Origin: an uncultured Clostridia bacterium | GTDB lineage: Bacteria > Bacillota > Clostridia > TANB77 > CAG-508 | Assembly (NCBI GenBank): GCA_944388705.1 | Contig: CALXJU010000005.1 | Location: forward strand, 1-61,528 | DNA: 61,528 nucleotides | Direction of reading: 5' to 3' | In this document: positions 1-8,263 of the stretch, piece after piece | How positions within the stretch are numbered: the stretch's first letter is position 1 | Layout of the letters: every line of letters starts with the position of its first letter | Made by a program: the position numbers and the translations under genes | Notes under the pieces: model-generated | The model's input: only the letters and a program-made list of their open reading frames with translations | Databases searched by the model: none | Told to the model about the DNA's origin: nothing

Positions 1-59
1 TTGCAACATATTAAGAGTTTTTAGTATTTATTAAGATTTATTTTTAATTTGCTAATGTT

Positions 60-1559
60 CTATGCCAATGGTTTCATAGTTGGAAATAGTAATACATCTC
101 TTATTGATGCAGAATCTGTTAATAACATTACTAATCTATCTATTCCTATTCCAAGTCCTCCTGTTGGTGCCATTCCATATTCTAGTGCATTTATATAATC
201 ATCATCCATCATTCCAGCTTCATCATCACCATTTTCTCTTGCTCTTATTTCTTCTTTAAATCTTTCATATTGGTCAATTGGGTCATTTAATTCTGAGAAT
301 GCATTTCCATATTCTCTTCCACCTATAAATGCTTCAAATCTTTCTGTTAATCTAGGGTCTTTTTTAGATTTTTTTGCAAGTGGTGATATTTCTATTGGAT
401 AATCATATATAAATGTTGGTTGTATTAATGTTGCTTCAACATATTCATCAAAAAATAAACTTATAATATTTCCTCTTGTTTCTTTTCCTACTGGAATTTC
501 TATTTTTCTTTCTTTTGCTAAAGCTACTGCTTCTTCATCTGTTTTAATTGTATTAAAGTCAATTCCTGTAACTTCTTTTATACTATCTATCATGCTAATT
601 CTTTTCCATTTTCCACCTAATTCAATTTCTGTTCCTTGATATGTAATTTTAGTTGTTCCACAAACTTTCATTGCACATCTTTGGAAAATTTCTTCTGTTA
701 TGTCCATCATATCATGATAGTTTTGATATGCAGCATATAATTCCATCATTGTAAATTCTGGATTATGTCTGATATCCATACCTTCATTTCTAAATACTCT
801 ACCTATTTCATATACTTTGTCATATCCACCTACTATTAATCTTTTTAAATTTAGTTCTAAGGCAATTCTTAGATACATTGCTATGTCTAGTGTATTATGA
901 TGTGTTATAAATGGTCTTGCTGTTGCTCCTCCTGATATTGTATTTAATATTGGTGTTTCAACTTCTAAATATCCTTTTTCACTTAATAGATTTCTTATTT
1001 CATTTATTATTTGACTTCTTTTTATAAATGTTTCTTTTACTTCTGGGTTCATTATTAAGTCTACATATCTTTGTCTATATCTTAAATCTACATCTTTTAA
1101 TCCATGGAATTTTTCTGGTAATGGTCTTAATGATTTTGAAAGTAATGTTACTTCTTTTGCATGTACAGATATTTCTTCTGTTCTTGTTTTAAATACAAAT
1201 CCTTTTATTCCAATTATATCTCCAATATCCCATGTTTTAAATGCCTTATATGCTTCTTCTCCTAAGTCATTTATACTTACATAACTTTGGATTTTTTCAT
1301 CACTATCTAATATTGTACAAAATGATGCTTTTCCCATTATTCTTTTTGCTATTATTCTTCCTGCTACTGATACATCTTTTTGTTCAAATTTTTCGTAGTT
1401 TGCTTTTATTTCTCCTGCTGAATTTGTTCTATCAAATTTTGTTATTTCATATGGGTCTTTTCCTTGCTCTTGTAATTCTTTTAATTTGTCTTTTCTTATT
1501 TGTATTAAATGATTTTCGTCTAATTCTACTTCTTGGTTTTGATTGTTATTTTCTTGCAT
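60..1559 (-). CDS. lysS: Lysine--tRNA ligase, class II
   Basis: Charges tRNA-Lys with lysine in the cytoplasm. The protein is about 499 residues, the usual class II LysRS length. An N-terminal OB-fold (anticodon binding, around [11 protein letters not shown]) is followed by the class II catalytic core. Motif 2 is seen as [20 protein letters not shown] and motif 3 as [12 protein letters not shown] near the C-terminus. I chose the ATG at 1559 because an AAGGAGA ribosome site lies just upstream. A longer reading frame (MEVTGSIP...) runs into the tRNA-Thr gene and is rejected. The start is only 23 nt from the encoded CCA end of that tRNA, so the two are probably co-transcribed. Confidence 0.97.
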   Translation of the reverse strand: MQENNNQNQEVELDENHLIQIRKDKLKELQEQGKDPYEITKFDRTNSAGEIKANYEKFEQKDVSVAGRIIAKRIMGKASFCTILDSDEKIQSYVSINDLGEEAYKAFKTWDIGDIIGIKGFVFKTRTEEISVHAKEVTLLSKSLRPLPEKFHGLKDVDLRYRQRYVDLIMNPEVKETFIKRSQIINEIRNLLSEKGYLEVETPILNTISGGATARPFITHHNTLDIAMYLRIALELNLKRLIVGGYDKVYEIGRVFRNEGMDIRHNPEFTMMELYAAYQNYHDMMDITEEIFQRCAMKVCGTTKITYQGTEIELGGKWKRISMIDSIKEVTGIDFNTIKTDEEAVALAKERKIEIPVGKETRGNIISLFFDEYVEATLIQPTFIYDYPIEISPLAKKSKKDPRLTERFEAFIGGREYGNAFSELNDPIDQYERFKEEIRARENGDDEAGMMDDDYINALEYGMAPTGGLGIGIDRLVMLLTDSASIRDVLLFPTMKPLA

Positions 1560-1582
1560 TTTCCATCTCTCCTTCTTTTTTA

Positions 1583-1658
1583 TGGAGCTTCTAACGGGAA
1601 TTGAACCCGTGACCTCCACCTTACCAAGGTGGCACTCTACCTACTGAGCTATAGAAGC
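1583..1658 (-). tRNA. tRNA-Thr (anticodon GGT)
   Basis: On the minus strand the sequence folds as a cloverleaf. The acceptor stem is GCTTCTA/TAGAAGC, the D-arm is AGCTCAGTAGGTAGAG, the anticodon stem is CCACC/GGTGG around loop TTGGTAA (anticodon GGT, threonine), and the T-arm contains GGTTCAATTCC. The discriminator is T and the 3' CCA is encoded. Its 3' end abuts the lysS ribosome binding site. Confidence 0.96.
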
Positions 1659-1726
1659 ATTAACTTACAGTATTATATTATATTTTAGCTGGAAAATCAA
1701 GACAAAAGCAGAAGTTTTCTCCTGCT

Positions 1727-2110
1727 TTAAAATATATTTTGTAAATTAAATGAATTTTTATCTTCTATATGTTCTAATATAAATTTTCCTTCTTCTAATT
1801 CGGCTGAAGCAGATGAAATGTCTTCTGTTTCAAAATAACTTTTCATATTAACTATAGCTGTATCTACTTTTTCTAATTCATCATGTTCAATATAATATGC
1901 TAATTTGTCATGTTTTTCTTTCCATTTTTGATTTAATTCATCTATTTTTTCTTTTGTTTTTTCTTTGTTTCCTAATGTCATTTCTTCTTTTATTAAAGCT
2001 AATTCTTCTGTTATTGTTTCAACACTTTGTTTTGTATAATTTTGCGTAAATAAGTCTAAACAAACTATCAAAACAATAATTATTATGCAAGTTACTATTT
2101 CTTTAAACAT
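1727..2110 (-). CDS. DUF4363 family membrane-anchored protein
   Basis: Small protein with one N-terminal membrane helix (IVTCIIIIVLIVCLDLF) followed by a charged, helical, probably extracytoplasmic domain rich in Lys and Glu. The pattern and the position next to a DUF421 gene match DUF4363 proteins of Clostridia, whose function is unknown. The start at 2110 (MFKEIV) is preferred to the ATG at 2119 because AAGGAAG lies 9-11 nt upstream of it. It overlaps the DUF421 stop codon by 8 nt, so translation is probably coupled. Confidence 0.75.
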   Translation of the reverse strand: MFKEIVTCIIIIVLIVCLDLFTQNYTKQSVETITEELALIKEEMTLGNKEKTKEKIDELNQKWKEKHDKLAYYIEHDELEKVDTAIVNMKSYFETEDISSASAELEEGKFILEHIEDKNSFNLQNIF

Positions 2111-2792
2111 TTTTATCATCTTCCTTTTCTAATGGTTGGCAAAAGAATTTCCCTTCTCCATCTATTGTGATTATTAGTGCTTCTTCTGGTTTTATTCCAA
2201 ATTTTTCAGTCTGTTTTTTTAACCACACATAATTTTTACCAATTTTTTGTAAATTTTCATACATTACTTTTCCGTCAACAACTAAATCATATGGAATTCC
2301 TTCATATTTAGGTTCTATATAAAAGTCTTCTGGTGTTGTCGCTCTTTTATTTGGTTTTGGAATTACTGTTACTTGTCCACTCGTTTCTAATATTGCATAT
2401 TCTACATCTCCTATATTAAATATGCTATTATCTCTTAATCTTTCTTCAAGTTCATTTATTGTAAATCTTTCTTTTTTTAGCACTTTTTGGTCTACTTTTC
2501 CTCTATATATTAATATTGATGGTTTTCCACAGATTATTTCTCTCGCTCTTGAACTTTTCATATTGATTATTGATATTACTAAATGCATTACTAACAATCC
2601 TAATATTGGCATTATTCCATTTGTTAACGGAACTCCTGTTTCTGCCATTGGCACTGCTGCTAAGTCTGCTATCATTATTGATATTGCCAATTCAAATGGT
2701 TGTAATTGACCTATTTCTCTTTTTCCCATTAATCTCATTACTATTAATACTAATATGTATAAAACTATCGCTCTAAAAAATGTTATTAACAT
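2103..2792 (-). CDS. DUF421 (YetF-like) membrane protein
   Basis: The N-terminal part has three hydrophobic helices, including the typical segment RLMGKREIGQLQPFELAISI (about residues 20-40). A soluble C-terminal YetF-type domain follows (around KPSILIYRGKV ... LEERLRDNSIFNIGDVEYAILETSGQ). The family is common in spore formers and its biochemical role is not established. The gene overlaps the downstream DUF4363 gene, a pairing often seen in Clostridia. Confidence 0.88.
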   Translation of the reverse strand: MLITFFRAIVLYILVLIVMRLMGKREIGQLQPFELAISIMIADLAAVPMAETGVPLTNGIMPILGLLVMHLVISIINMKSSRAREIICGKPSILIYRGKVDQKVLKKERFTINELEERLRDNSIFNIGDVEYAILETSGQVTVIPKPNKRATTPEDFYIEPKYEGIPYDLVVDGKVMYENLQKIGKNYVWLKKQTEKFGIKPEEALIITIDGEGKFFCQPLEKEDDKNV

Positions 2793-2954
2793 TTAAGTTC
2801 TCCTTTTTTGTTTTTTTATTTTTATTTTCTTCATTTTTTAGTTATTTATACGATTTTTGTATAATTAATTTTTTGTTGTAAATAATATTGATATAACCTT
2901 GAAAAAAAATGACGTTTAACGCGTTTAATAAAAACTAATAAGGAGGTTTTTGAT

Positions 2955-3326
2955 ATGTCAAATACTCAAAGTAATAGTGCTAGTGGTACTTCTACAGTTT
3001 GGCAAATTGTTGGTAGATTAGTTGCTGCTGCTATAGTTTTAGCAATTACAGCATTTTTCACACCTGGTTTTTCTATTAATAATATATGGTCTTTAGCTAT
3101 CGCCGCAATTGTTTTAACTATAATGGACTACTTAATTGTTAAATTTACAGGTTTACATGCAAGTCCTTTTGGAAAAGGTTTTGTAGGATTTGCATTAGCT
3201 GCTATTATTTTATATGCTACTCAATTTTTTGTGGCTGGATATTCAATTTCTTGGATGGCTGCAATTATTGGTGCTTTAATATATGGTGTAGTAGATTACT
3301 TTATACCTGGAAATCAACAAATGTAG
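2955..3326 (+). CDS. Phage-holin-IV-like small membrane protein (Phage_holin_4_2 type)
   Basis: A 123-residue integral membrane protein with about four hydrophobic helices and a Gly/Ala-rich pattern (VGRLVAAAIVLAITAFFTPGF, LYATQFFVAGYSISWMAAIIGALIYGVVDYFIPG). This resembles the YvlD/Phage_holin_4_2 family, which is usually chromosomal and not phage-borne. No phage genes surround it. AAGGAGGTTTTTGAT gives a strong ribosome site. It sits alone, followed directly by a palindromic repeat element. Confidence 0.7.
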   Translation: MSNTQSNSASGTSTVWQIVGRLVAAAIVLAITAFFTPGFSINNIWSLAIAAIVLTIMDYLIVKFTGLHASPFGKGFVGFALAAIILYATQFFVAGYSISWMAAIIGALIYGVVDYFIPGNQQM

Positions 3327-3335
3327 CACAAAATA

Positions 3336-3551
3336 GGACGGTTCTGTTTAGATGGAGGACTGTCCTTTTTAGTATATTTTTAATAATTAATTTATAAAAA
3401 AGTTTATATATTACTATGTAATAAGGTCAAGACCCCCGACGAAGACCCAGAATATGTTTTGACCATGGAATAGTAATATATAAACTTTTAAATATAATAA
3501 ATACATAAAATGTACCAAAAAGGACAGTCCTCCATCTAAACAGAACCGTCC
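3336..3551. repeat. Palindromic element D1 (35-bp perfect terminal inverted repeats, structured core)
   Basis: The ends 3336-3370 and 3517-3551 are perfect inverted complements, beginning GGACGGTTCTG and ending CAGAACCGTCC. Inside, 3399-3417 pairs with 3470-3488 (19 bp). Next come inner pairs GGTCAA/TTGACC and a loop with AGACCCCCGACGAAGACCC. The core recurs at 23036-23125. GGACGGTTCT-type ends resemble REP-like repeats of Gram-positive genomes. It may also act as a bidirectional terminator between two convergent genes. Confidence 0.8.
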
Positions 3552-3566
3552 AAAAATTTTTAAAAC

Positions 3567-4232
3567 TTATCTTTTATCTACTACTTCATTTTTATTTTTG
3601 TATATACTATTTTCAGGAACTACTCCTCTAACAGAAGATAGTGGATATATATTAGTATTTTTGCCAACAACTGTTCCTGGATTTAAAATACTTCCACATC
3701 CAACTTCAACTTCATCACCAATCATTGCTCCAAATTTTTTTAAACCTGTTTCTATTGTTTTTGTTCCATTTTTTACAATAACTAATTTTTTATCTGATTT
3801 TACATTTGATGTTATTGAGCCTGCTCCCATATGTGATTTATATCCTAATATTGAATCACCTACATAATTATAATGTGGTACTTGTACTTTATTAAATAAT
3901 ATAACATTTTTTAATTCTGTAGAATTTCCAACTACTGCTCCATTTCCTACAATTGCTTTTCCTCTTATAAATGCACAATGTCTTATTTCTGCATTTTCTC
4001 CAATTATTGCAGGGCCTTTAATATATGCTGTTGGAGCTATTTCTGCATTTTTGGCAATCCAAATATCTTCTCCTTTTTGCTCATAAATTTCTTTATTTAA
4101 AGTAGGACCTATTTTTAAAATAAATTCACTTATTTGTGGTAATGTTTCCCATGGATATGTACAATTTTCTAATAATTCTTTTGCAATTGTTTCTTCTAGA
4201 TTATAAAGATTTTTTATTTTACATTCTTCCAT
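3567..4232 (-). CDS. Left-handed beta-helix (hexapeptide) nucleotidyltransferase/acyltransferase-like protein
   Basis: A 221-residue protein made largely of hexapeptide repeats (IAKNAEIAPTAYIKGPAII, GNGAVVGNSTELKNVILF, GCGSILNPGTVVG). It includes the stretch GAGSITSNVKSDK, which resembles the acetyl-CoA/sugar-binding part of GlmU C-terminal domains. It lies 14 nt downstream of a UDPGP-family pyrophosphorylase and is probably co-translated with it. The pair may work as a split GlmU-like unit, but the substrate is not determinable from sequence. Confidence 0.72.
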   Translation of the reverse strand: MEECKIKNLYNLEETIAKELLENCTYPWETLPQISEFILKIGPTLNKEIYEQKGEDIWIAKNAEIAPTAYIKGPAIIGENAEIRHCAFIRGKAIVGNGAVVGNSTELKNVILFNKVQVPHYNYVGDSILGYKSHMGAGSITSNVKSDKKLVIVKNGTKTIETGLKKFGAMIGDEVEVGCGSILNPGTVVGKNTNIYPLSSVRGVVPENSIYKNKNEVVDKR

Positions 4233-4246
4233 ATAAAATTTCCTTT

Positions 4247-5494
4247 CTACTTTTGTCTATTCCAAAACTTTTCATACAATTCTTTAGCTGTTTTTGGACT
4301 ATCAACACCTTCTTTATTTTTTATTGGTGCAAAATCATCTTCTCTTTTTCCTCTTAATATTGCAATATCATCAAAAAATTCAAATGCATCAAATATAAAT
4401 GATTCGAATTTATATGAATTTGGTTCTTCTGGTATTATTTCTTTTCCATCTTCATCTATATATGAGTTTTTCTTAAATGCACAATGATACATTAATGGCT
4501 CTTGACTAATTTTTTCTATTGCTTCAATTGTGTATAAATTACACATTATATGTGATTCACCATATTTTAGTTGACCTTTTTTATCAACTTCTTCTGCCAT
4601 TTTTTCTGGCAATTCTGCATATTCTATTACTTTTGGGTGTCCATTCATTTTACAGAATACTCCTACTTTTTCATGAGGGTTTGCTTTTACTACTGACTTT
4701 GATGCTATTTGCACTTTTTTCTCTTTTGCCATTCCAAGTAATGTTACATCAGCCATTTTTAATAATGCATTATCTATAGCCCCTATAAATACCCATTGTA
4801 TTCCTCTTTCTTTCATATCTGCCAATGCCCCTGATGCTCTTAATGATGAATATGTACCACCATTTCCATCTGATGCTTCTTTTATTTTGAAATTTTTTCC
4901 TATAAGTAATTTTCCATTTATATCAATTAATGGTAATTCACTTTGTGTGAATATTGTTATGTAATTTTTATCATACCCAAAATATTTATGTTTTTTTAAG
5001 AATTTTACTGTTTCTTCATTATTTTCTTTACTTGTCATTATATACCATGGTATTGTTGTTTCATATTTTTGATTTGCTTCTTTTAAGTTTTCTATTAATA
5101 TTTCAAATAAATATTTTCCTTTTCCATATACATCTAGTTTAAATGTTCCTTTTGGTCCTGTATGACCTAGTCTTGTTCCTTGACCTCCTGCCATTGTTAC
5201 TACTGCATATTTTCCGTTTCTTATTATTTTTTCTCCTAATTCATCATATCTTTTTCTTTGCTTTTCTGTTAATGTTTCTTTGTCTAAATATTTTATTGGT
5301 TCTATTTTACTTTCTTTAAATTCTATTTCTTTTTTTGTATTTTCATATAATTCTGCAATTTGATGTAAGTCAATATTTTCTATTTGTTTTATTAATTCTT
5401 CTCTTTTATTTTCATCTAGTTTTTTTAATAATTTTATAACATGGTCTTGATTATATTGTTTTAAAATGTCAATTGTATCTTGCATTTTATCCAT
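4247..5494 (-). CDS. UDPGP-family UTP--sugar-1-phosphate uridylyltransferase
   Basis: Transfers UMP from UTP to a sugar-1-phosphate, making UDP-glucose, UDP-GlcNAc or UDP-GalNAc. The signature is MAGGQGTRLGHTGPKGTF at about residues 100-117, the eukaryote-type UDPGP/UAP motif (PF01704 family), not the bacterial GalU type. Further typical motifs are GNGGTYSSLRASGAL and the C-terminal YKFESFIFDAF. Length (415 aa) fits bacterial members. It is the first gene of a two-gene unit with the beta-helix protein downstream. Which sugar it prefers is open. Confidence 0.85.
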   Translation of the reverse strand: MDKMQDTIDILKQYNQDHVIKLLKKLDENKREELIKQIENIDLHQIAELYENTKKEIEFKESKIEPIKYLDKETLTEKQRKRYDELGEKIIRNGKYAVVTMAGGQGTRLGHTGPKGTFKLDVYGKGKYLFEILIENLKEANQKYETTIPWYIMTSKENNEETVKFLKKHKYFGYDKNYITIFTQSELPLIDINGKLLIGKNFKIKEASDGNGGTYSSLRASGALADMKERGIQWVFIGAIDNALLKMADVTLLGMAKEKKVQIASKSVVKANPHEKVGVFCKMNGHPKVIEYAELPEKMAEEVDKKGQLKYGESHIMCNLYTIEAIEKISQEPLMYHCAFKKNSYIDEDGKEIIPEEPNSYKFESFIFDAFEFFDDIAILRGKREDDFAPIKNKEGVDSPKTAKELYEKFWNRQK

Positions 5495-5671
5495 TTTATC
5501 CTTCTCCTTTTGCTCAGTTTCACTATATTATATGTTCTTTCGAATTACTATTCTATCATATTTATTTTTATTTTTCAAGTTTTTTTAAAATCGTGGTTAT
5601 ATTCTTAATATTTAAACAATATATATTAGTAAAAGTTTGTCTTAACTAGAAAATTCAAGGAGGTAGTATAG

Positions 5672-7150
5672 ATGGAAAATGTAGGCTTATATCAAGATAT
5701 AGCCAAACGAACTGATGGTGATATTTATATTGGAGTTGTCGGTCCTGTAAGAACTGGTAAATCTACTTTTATTAAGAAGTTTATGGATTTACTTGTTATT
5801 CCTAATATAGATAATGAATACAAAAAAGAAAGGGCTAAAGATGAACTTCCACAAAGTGCTGGTGGACGTACAATTATGACAACAGAACCTAAGTTTGTTC
5901 CTAATGAGGCTGTTGAAATTACAATAGATAAAAATTTAAAATTAAAAACACGTTTGGTCGATTGTGTTGGATATTTAGTCGATAATGCAATTGGATACTT
6001 GGAAGATGATATGCCTAGAATGGTTAAAACACCATGGTCAGAAGAAGAAATTCCTTTTGAAACAGCTGCAGAAATTGGAACTAAAAAAGTTATTGAAGAA
6101 CATTCTACGATTGGTATTTTAATCACAACTGATGGTACTGTTACTGATATCCCACGTGAAGACTATATTAAAGCAGAAGAAAGAGTTGTTAGCGAACTTA
6201 GAGCATTAAATAAACCTTTTATTATATTGCTAAATTCAGCTGAGCCATCTTCTCCTGAAACAAAAGTTCTAGCAACACAATTGTCAGAAAAATATAATAC
6301 AAATGTTATGCCTATTAATTGTGAAGAACTTTCAGCAGAAGATATTAATCAGATGTTTTCTAATTTACTTTACGAGTTTCCTGTTGAAGAAATTAAAATT
6401 AGTTTTCCTAAATGGATTGATGGATTAGATTTTACTCATCCATTAAAAGCTAAATTATTTGAACAAATTAAAAATGCTTTTACTAATATTTCAGCATTAA
6501 AAGATGTTTCAAATTGTGTGTCTTTAATTGATAATACTGATATTATTTCTAAAACTTTTGTAAATAATATCATGCTTGGTAATGGAAAAGTTTGTATTAC
6601 TATTAATTTAAAAGATGAACTATTTTATGAAGTTTTATCACAGATGACTGGAATGAATATTACAAATGAAGGTGAATTGTTCTCTATTATGAGTGATTTA
6701 GCAAGTACTAAAAAGAAATATGATAAAATTGCATATGCTCTTGAAGAAGTTAAAACTAAGGGTTATGGTATCGTTACTCCTTCTATTGATGAACTTGTTT
6801 TAGAGGAACCTGAACTAGTTAAACAAGGTTCACGTTTTGGTGTTAAACTTCGTGCAACTGCTCCTTCAATCCACTTAATCCGTGCTAATATTGAAACTGA
6901 AGTTTCTCCTATTGTTGGCTCAGAAAAACAATCTGAAGAACTTGTTAATTATCTTCTTTCTGGTTTTGAGAATGACCCTGCAAGTATTTGGAGTTCAAAT
7001 ATTTTTGGAAAGAGTTTAAATGAATTAGTTAATGAAGGTCTTCAAACTAAACTTGCTAAAATGCCTGAAGAGGCTCAAATGAAACTTCAAGAGACTCTTG
7101 AACGTATTGTTAATGAGGGTAGCGGTGGATTGATTTGTATAATTTTATAA
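5672..7150 (+). CDS. spoIVA: Stage IV sporulation protein A
   Basis: ATPase that polymerises on the forespore surface as the base of the spore coat. The N-terminal Walker A is GPVRTGKSTFIKKFMD (about residues 24-39), followed by the family signature around SAGGRTIMTTEPKFVPNEAV. The 492-residue length and the hydrophobic C-terminal end GGLICIIL match SpoIVA; that end anchors the protein to SpoVM-marked membrane. The ribosome site AAGGAGGTAGTATAG supports this start. It stands alone and faces the convergent secretion operon. It is firm evidence for an endospore former. Confidence 0.97.
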   Translation: MENVGLYQDIAKRTDGDIYIGVVGPVRTGKSTFIKKFMDLLVIPNIDNEYKKERAKDELPQSAGGRTIMTTEPKFVPNEAVEITIDKNLKLKTRLVDCVGYLVDNAIGYLEDDMPRMVKTPWSEEEIPFETAAEIGTKKVIEEHSTIGILITTDGTVTDIPREDYIKAEERVVSELRALNKPFIILLNSAEPSSPETKVLATQLSEKYNTNVMPINCEELSAEDINQMFSNLLYEFPVEEIKISFPKWIDGLDFTHPLKAKLFEQIKNAFTNISALKDVSNCVSLIDNTDIISKTFVNNIMLGNGKVCITINLKDELFYEVLSQMTGMNITNEGELFSIMSDLASTKKKYDKIAYALEEVKTKGYGIVTPSIDELVLEEPELVKQGSRFGVKLRATAPSIHLIRANIETEVSPIVGSEKQSEELVNYLLSGFENDPASIWSSNIFGKSLNELVNEGLQTKLAKMPEEAQMKLQETLERIVNEGSGGLICIIL

Positions 7151-7157
7151 TTAATAA

Positions 7158-7179
7158 AGAGGAGTTATAAAACTCCTCT
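7158..7179. terminator. Rho-independent terminator after spoIVA
   Basis: The stem AGAGGAGTT/AACTCCTCT with a 4-nt loop lies directly after the spoIVA stop and is followed by a T-rich run. The next gene is convergent, so it may serve both. Confidence 0.85.
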
Positions 7180-7214
7180 CTTACTATTTTATAGATTTTT
7201 TTAAGGTATCTTTA

Positions 7215-7532
7215 TTATGTTCGTGGCAATTTTCCTGCCAAATCTTTTAAATCATTTTGGGCTTTTTGGTATTCATTATAACATCTCTCTAAATATTTGC
7301 CAAAACATTCTAATTCTTCTTCAACTTTTGCTGATGCTGAATTTGAGTTTGCTTCTTTCAAACCTTCTACTTTATTTATAAATTCATCGTAATCTTTACC
7401 TTGCCAATTTGATGACATATTTTGTGCCACTGTTTGTATTTCTGTATCTTTTCCTCTTTGTGTTTCAAGGCTCGTATTTATTGCATCTTTAGTTGAATTT
7501 AATAAATCTAAATCTATTTTTAAGCTACTCAT
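7215..7532 (-). CDS. WXG100 family type VII secretion target
   Basis: A 105-residue two-helix protein with the turn motif W-Q-G at residues 43-45, no signal peptide, and mixed charged/amphipathic helices either side. These are the marks of ESX/WXG100 substrates, exported as dimers by EssC-type ATPases. The last residues LKDLAGKLPRT are basic, unlike its paralogues in the operon. It is the final gene of the secretion operon, 8 nt after the previous gene. Confidence 0.87.
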   Translation of the reverse strand: MSSLKIDLDLLNSTKDAINTSLETQRGKDTEIQTVAQNMSSNWQGKDYDEFINKVEGLKEANSNSASAKVEEELECFGKYLERCYNEYQKAQNDLKDLAGKLPRT

Positions 7533-7540
7533 TTTTCACC

Positions 7541-7912
7541 TCATTTAAAAGCATCTGCAAGTGATTTATTTGTTGTTTCTACATCAGTATATCCACCTGC
7601 AACTACTTGTTTTATATAATTTATATAATTATTTATCTGTGTAATTTTGGCATTATGGTCTTCTTTTAATATATTAAATGCATTTACTGCATTCCATGCT
7701 GCTTGTCCTTCCCAAATATAATCCAAATTGTTCATTTGAGTAACTGCATTTTCAAATTCTTCTGTTATTGCTTGTACAATATCAGATATTGCCTGTACAT
7801 CAGATAATACTCCTTCTGTATCTATATATGTTCTATCAGCCAAATCAGAGTTTATTTGCATTATTTCTGGAATAGTTACATCATTTTTTATTTCATTTTC
7901 ATTCTCTTCCAT
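7541..7912 (-). CDS. WXG100-like protein with shared ETTN-LADAFK tail
   Basis: A 123-residue helical protein with W-E-G at residues 67-69. The N-terminal extension is longer than in classic WXG100 proteins. The C-terminus YTDVETTNKSLADAFK is nearly the same as that of the WXG100 protein at 9591-9896 (EDTETTNTTLADAFK). YTDVE fits the YxxxD/E export-signal pattern known for type VII substrates. It could be a dimer partner for one of the other WXG100 proteins; this is inferred. Confidence 0.8.
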   Translation of the reverse strand: MEENENEIKNDVTIPEIMQINSDLADRTYIDTEGVLSDVQAISDIVQAITEEFENAVTQMNNLDYIWEGQAAWNAVNAFNILKEDHNAKITQINNYINYIKQVVAGGYTDVETTNKSLADAFK

Positions 7913-7921
7913 TATAATCTC

Positions 7922-8233
7922 CTAATTATTCATATATTTTTCTCTGCTTTCATATTTCTCTTTGTTTTCATAATATGCTTCTAGTCTTTTTATAAATTCT
8001 TCTCTTTCTTCATTTTCATATCCTCTAAAAAAGACTGTTTCTATTGCTTCTTCATTTATAAAAAACATACAGTTAGGGCTAATAAAACCTTCTGGATATG
8101 GCACTGCTAAATAATCATATACTTTGTTATTAGCTAAATTTGTTTGTTTAACTCCAATTACCATAACTTTCTTTTTACCGTTTTTTAATATTATTACACT
8201 TCCAATTGGTAATAAATTTTTTACATTTTCCAT
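7922..8233 (-). CDS. DUF4176 domain protein of the type VII locus
   Basis: About 103 residues. The pattern LLPIGSVIILKNGKKKVMVIG followed by YDYLAVPYPEGF is characteristic of DUF4176, a small family often encoded beside type VII secretion substrates in Firmicutes, with unknown function. I place the start at 8233 (ATG, MENVKNLLP). The longer frame would begin at a TTG that overlaps the ribosome site GAAAGGA. It lies immediately downstream of the large putative substrate, where accessory or immunity-type factors are commonly found. Confidence 0.8.
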   Translation of the reverse strand: MENVKNLLPIGSVIILKNGKKKVMVIGVKQTNLANNKVYDYLAVPYPEGFISPNCMFFINEEAIETVFFRGYENEEREEFIKRLEAYYENKEKYESREKYMNN

Positions 8234-8263
8234 TTTGCTAACATTCCTTTCTTTCAAAATTAC

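Noticed and set aside
1241-1594. Long leucine/phenylalanine-rich reading frames opposite lysS, essC, kinases, der and other genes
   Set aside because: They are antisense shadows of AT-rich coding DNA, without ribosome sites or recognisable domains.
1560-1619. A 20-residue N-terminal extension of LysS reading into tRNA-Thr
   Set aside because: It overlaps the tRNA gene and has no ribosome site; the ATG at 1559 has one.
2955-3326. Prophage holin
   Set aside because: No lysin or phage genes nearby; chromosomal holin-IV-like proteins of this size are common.
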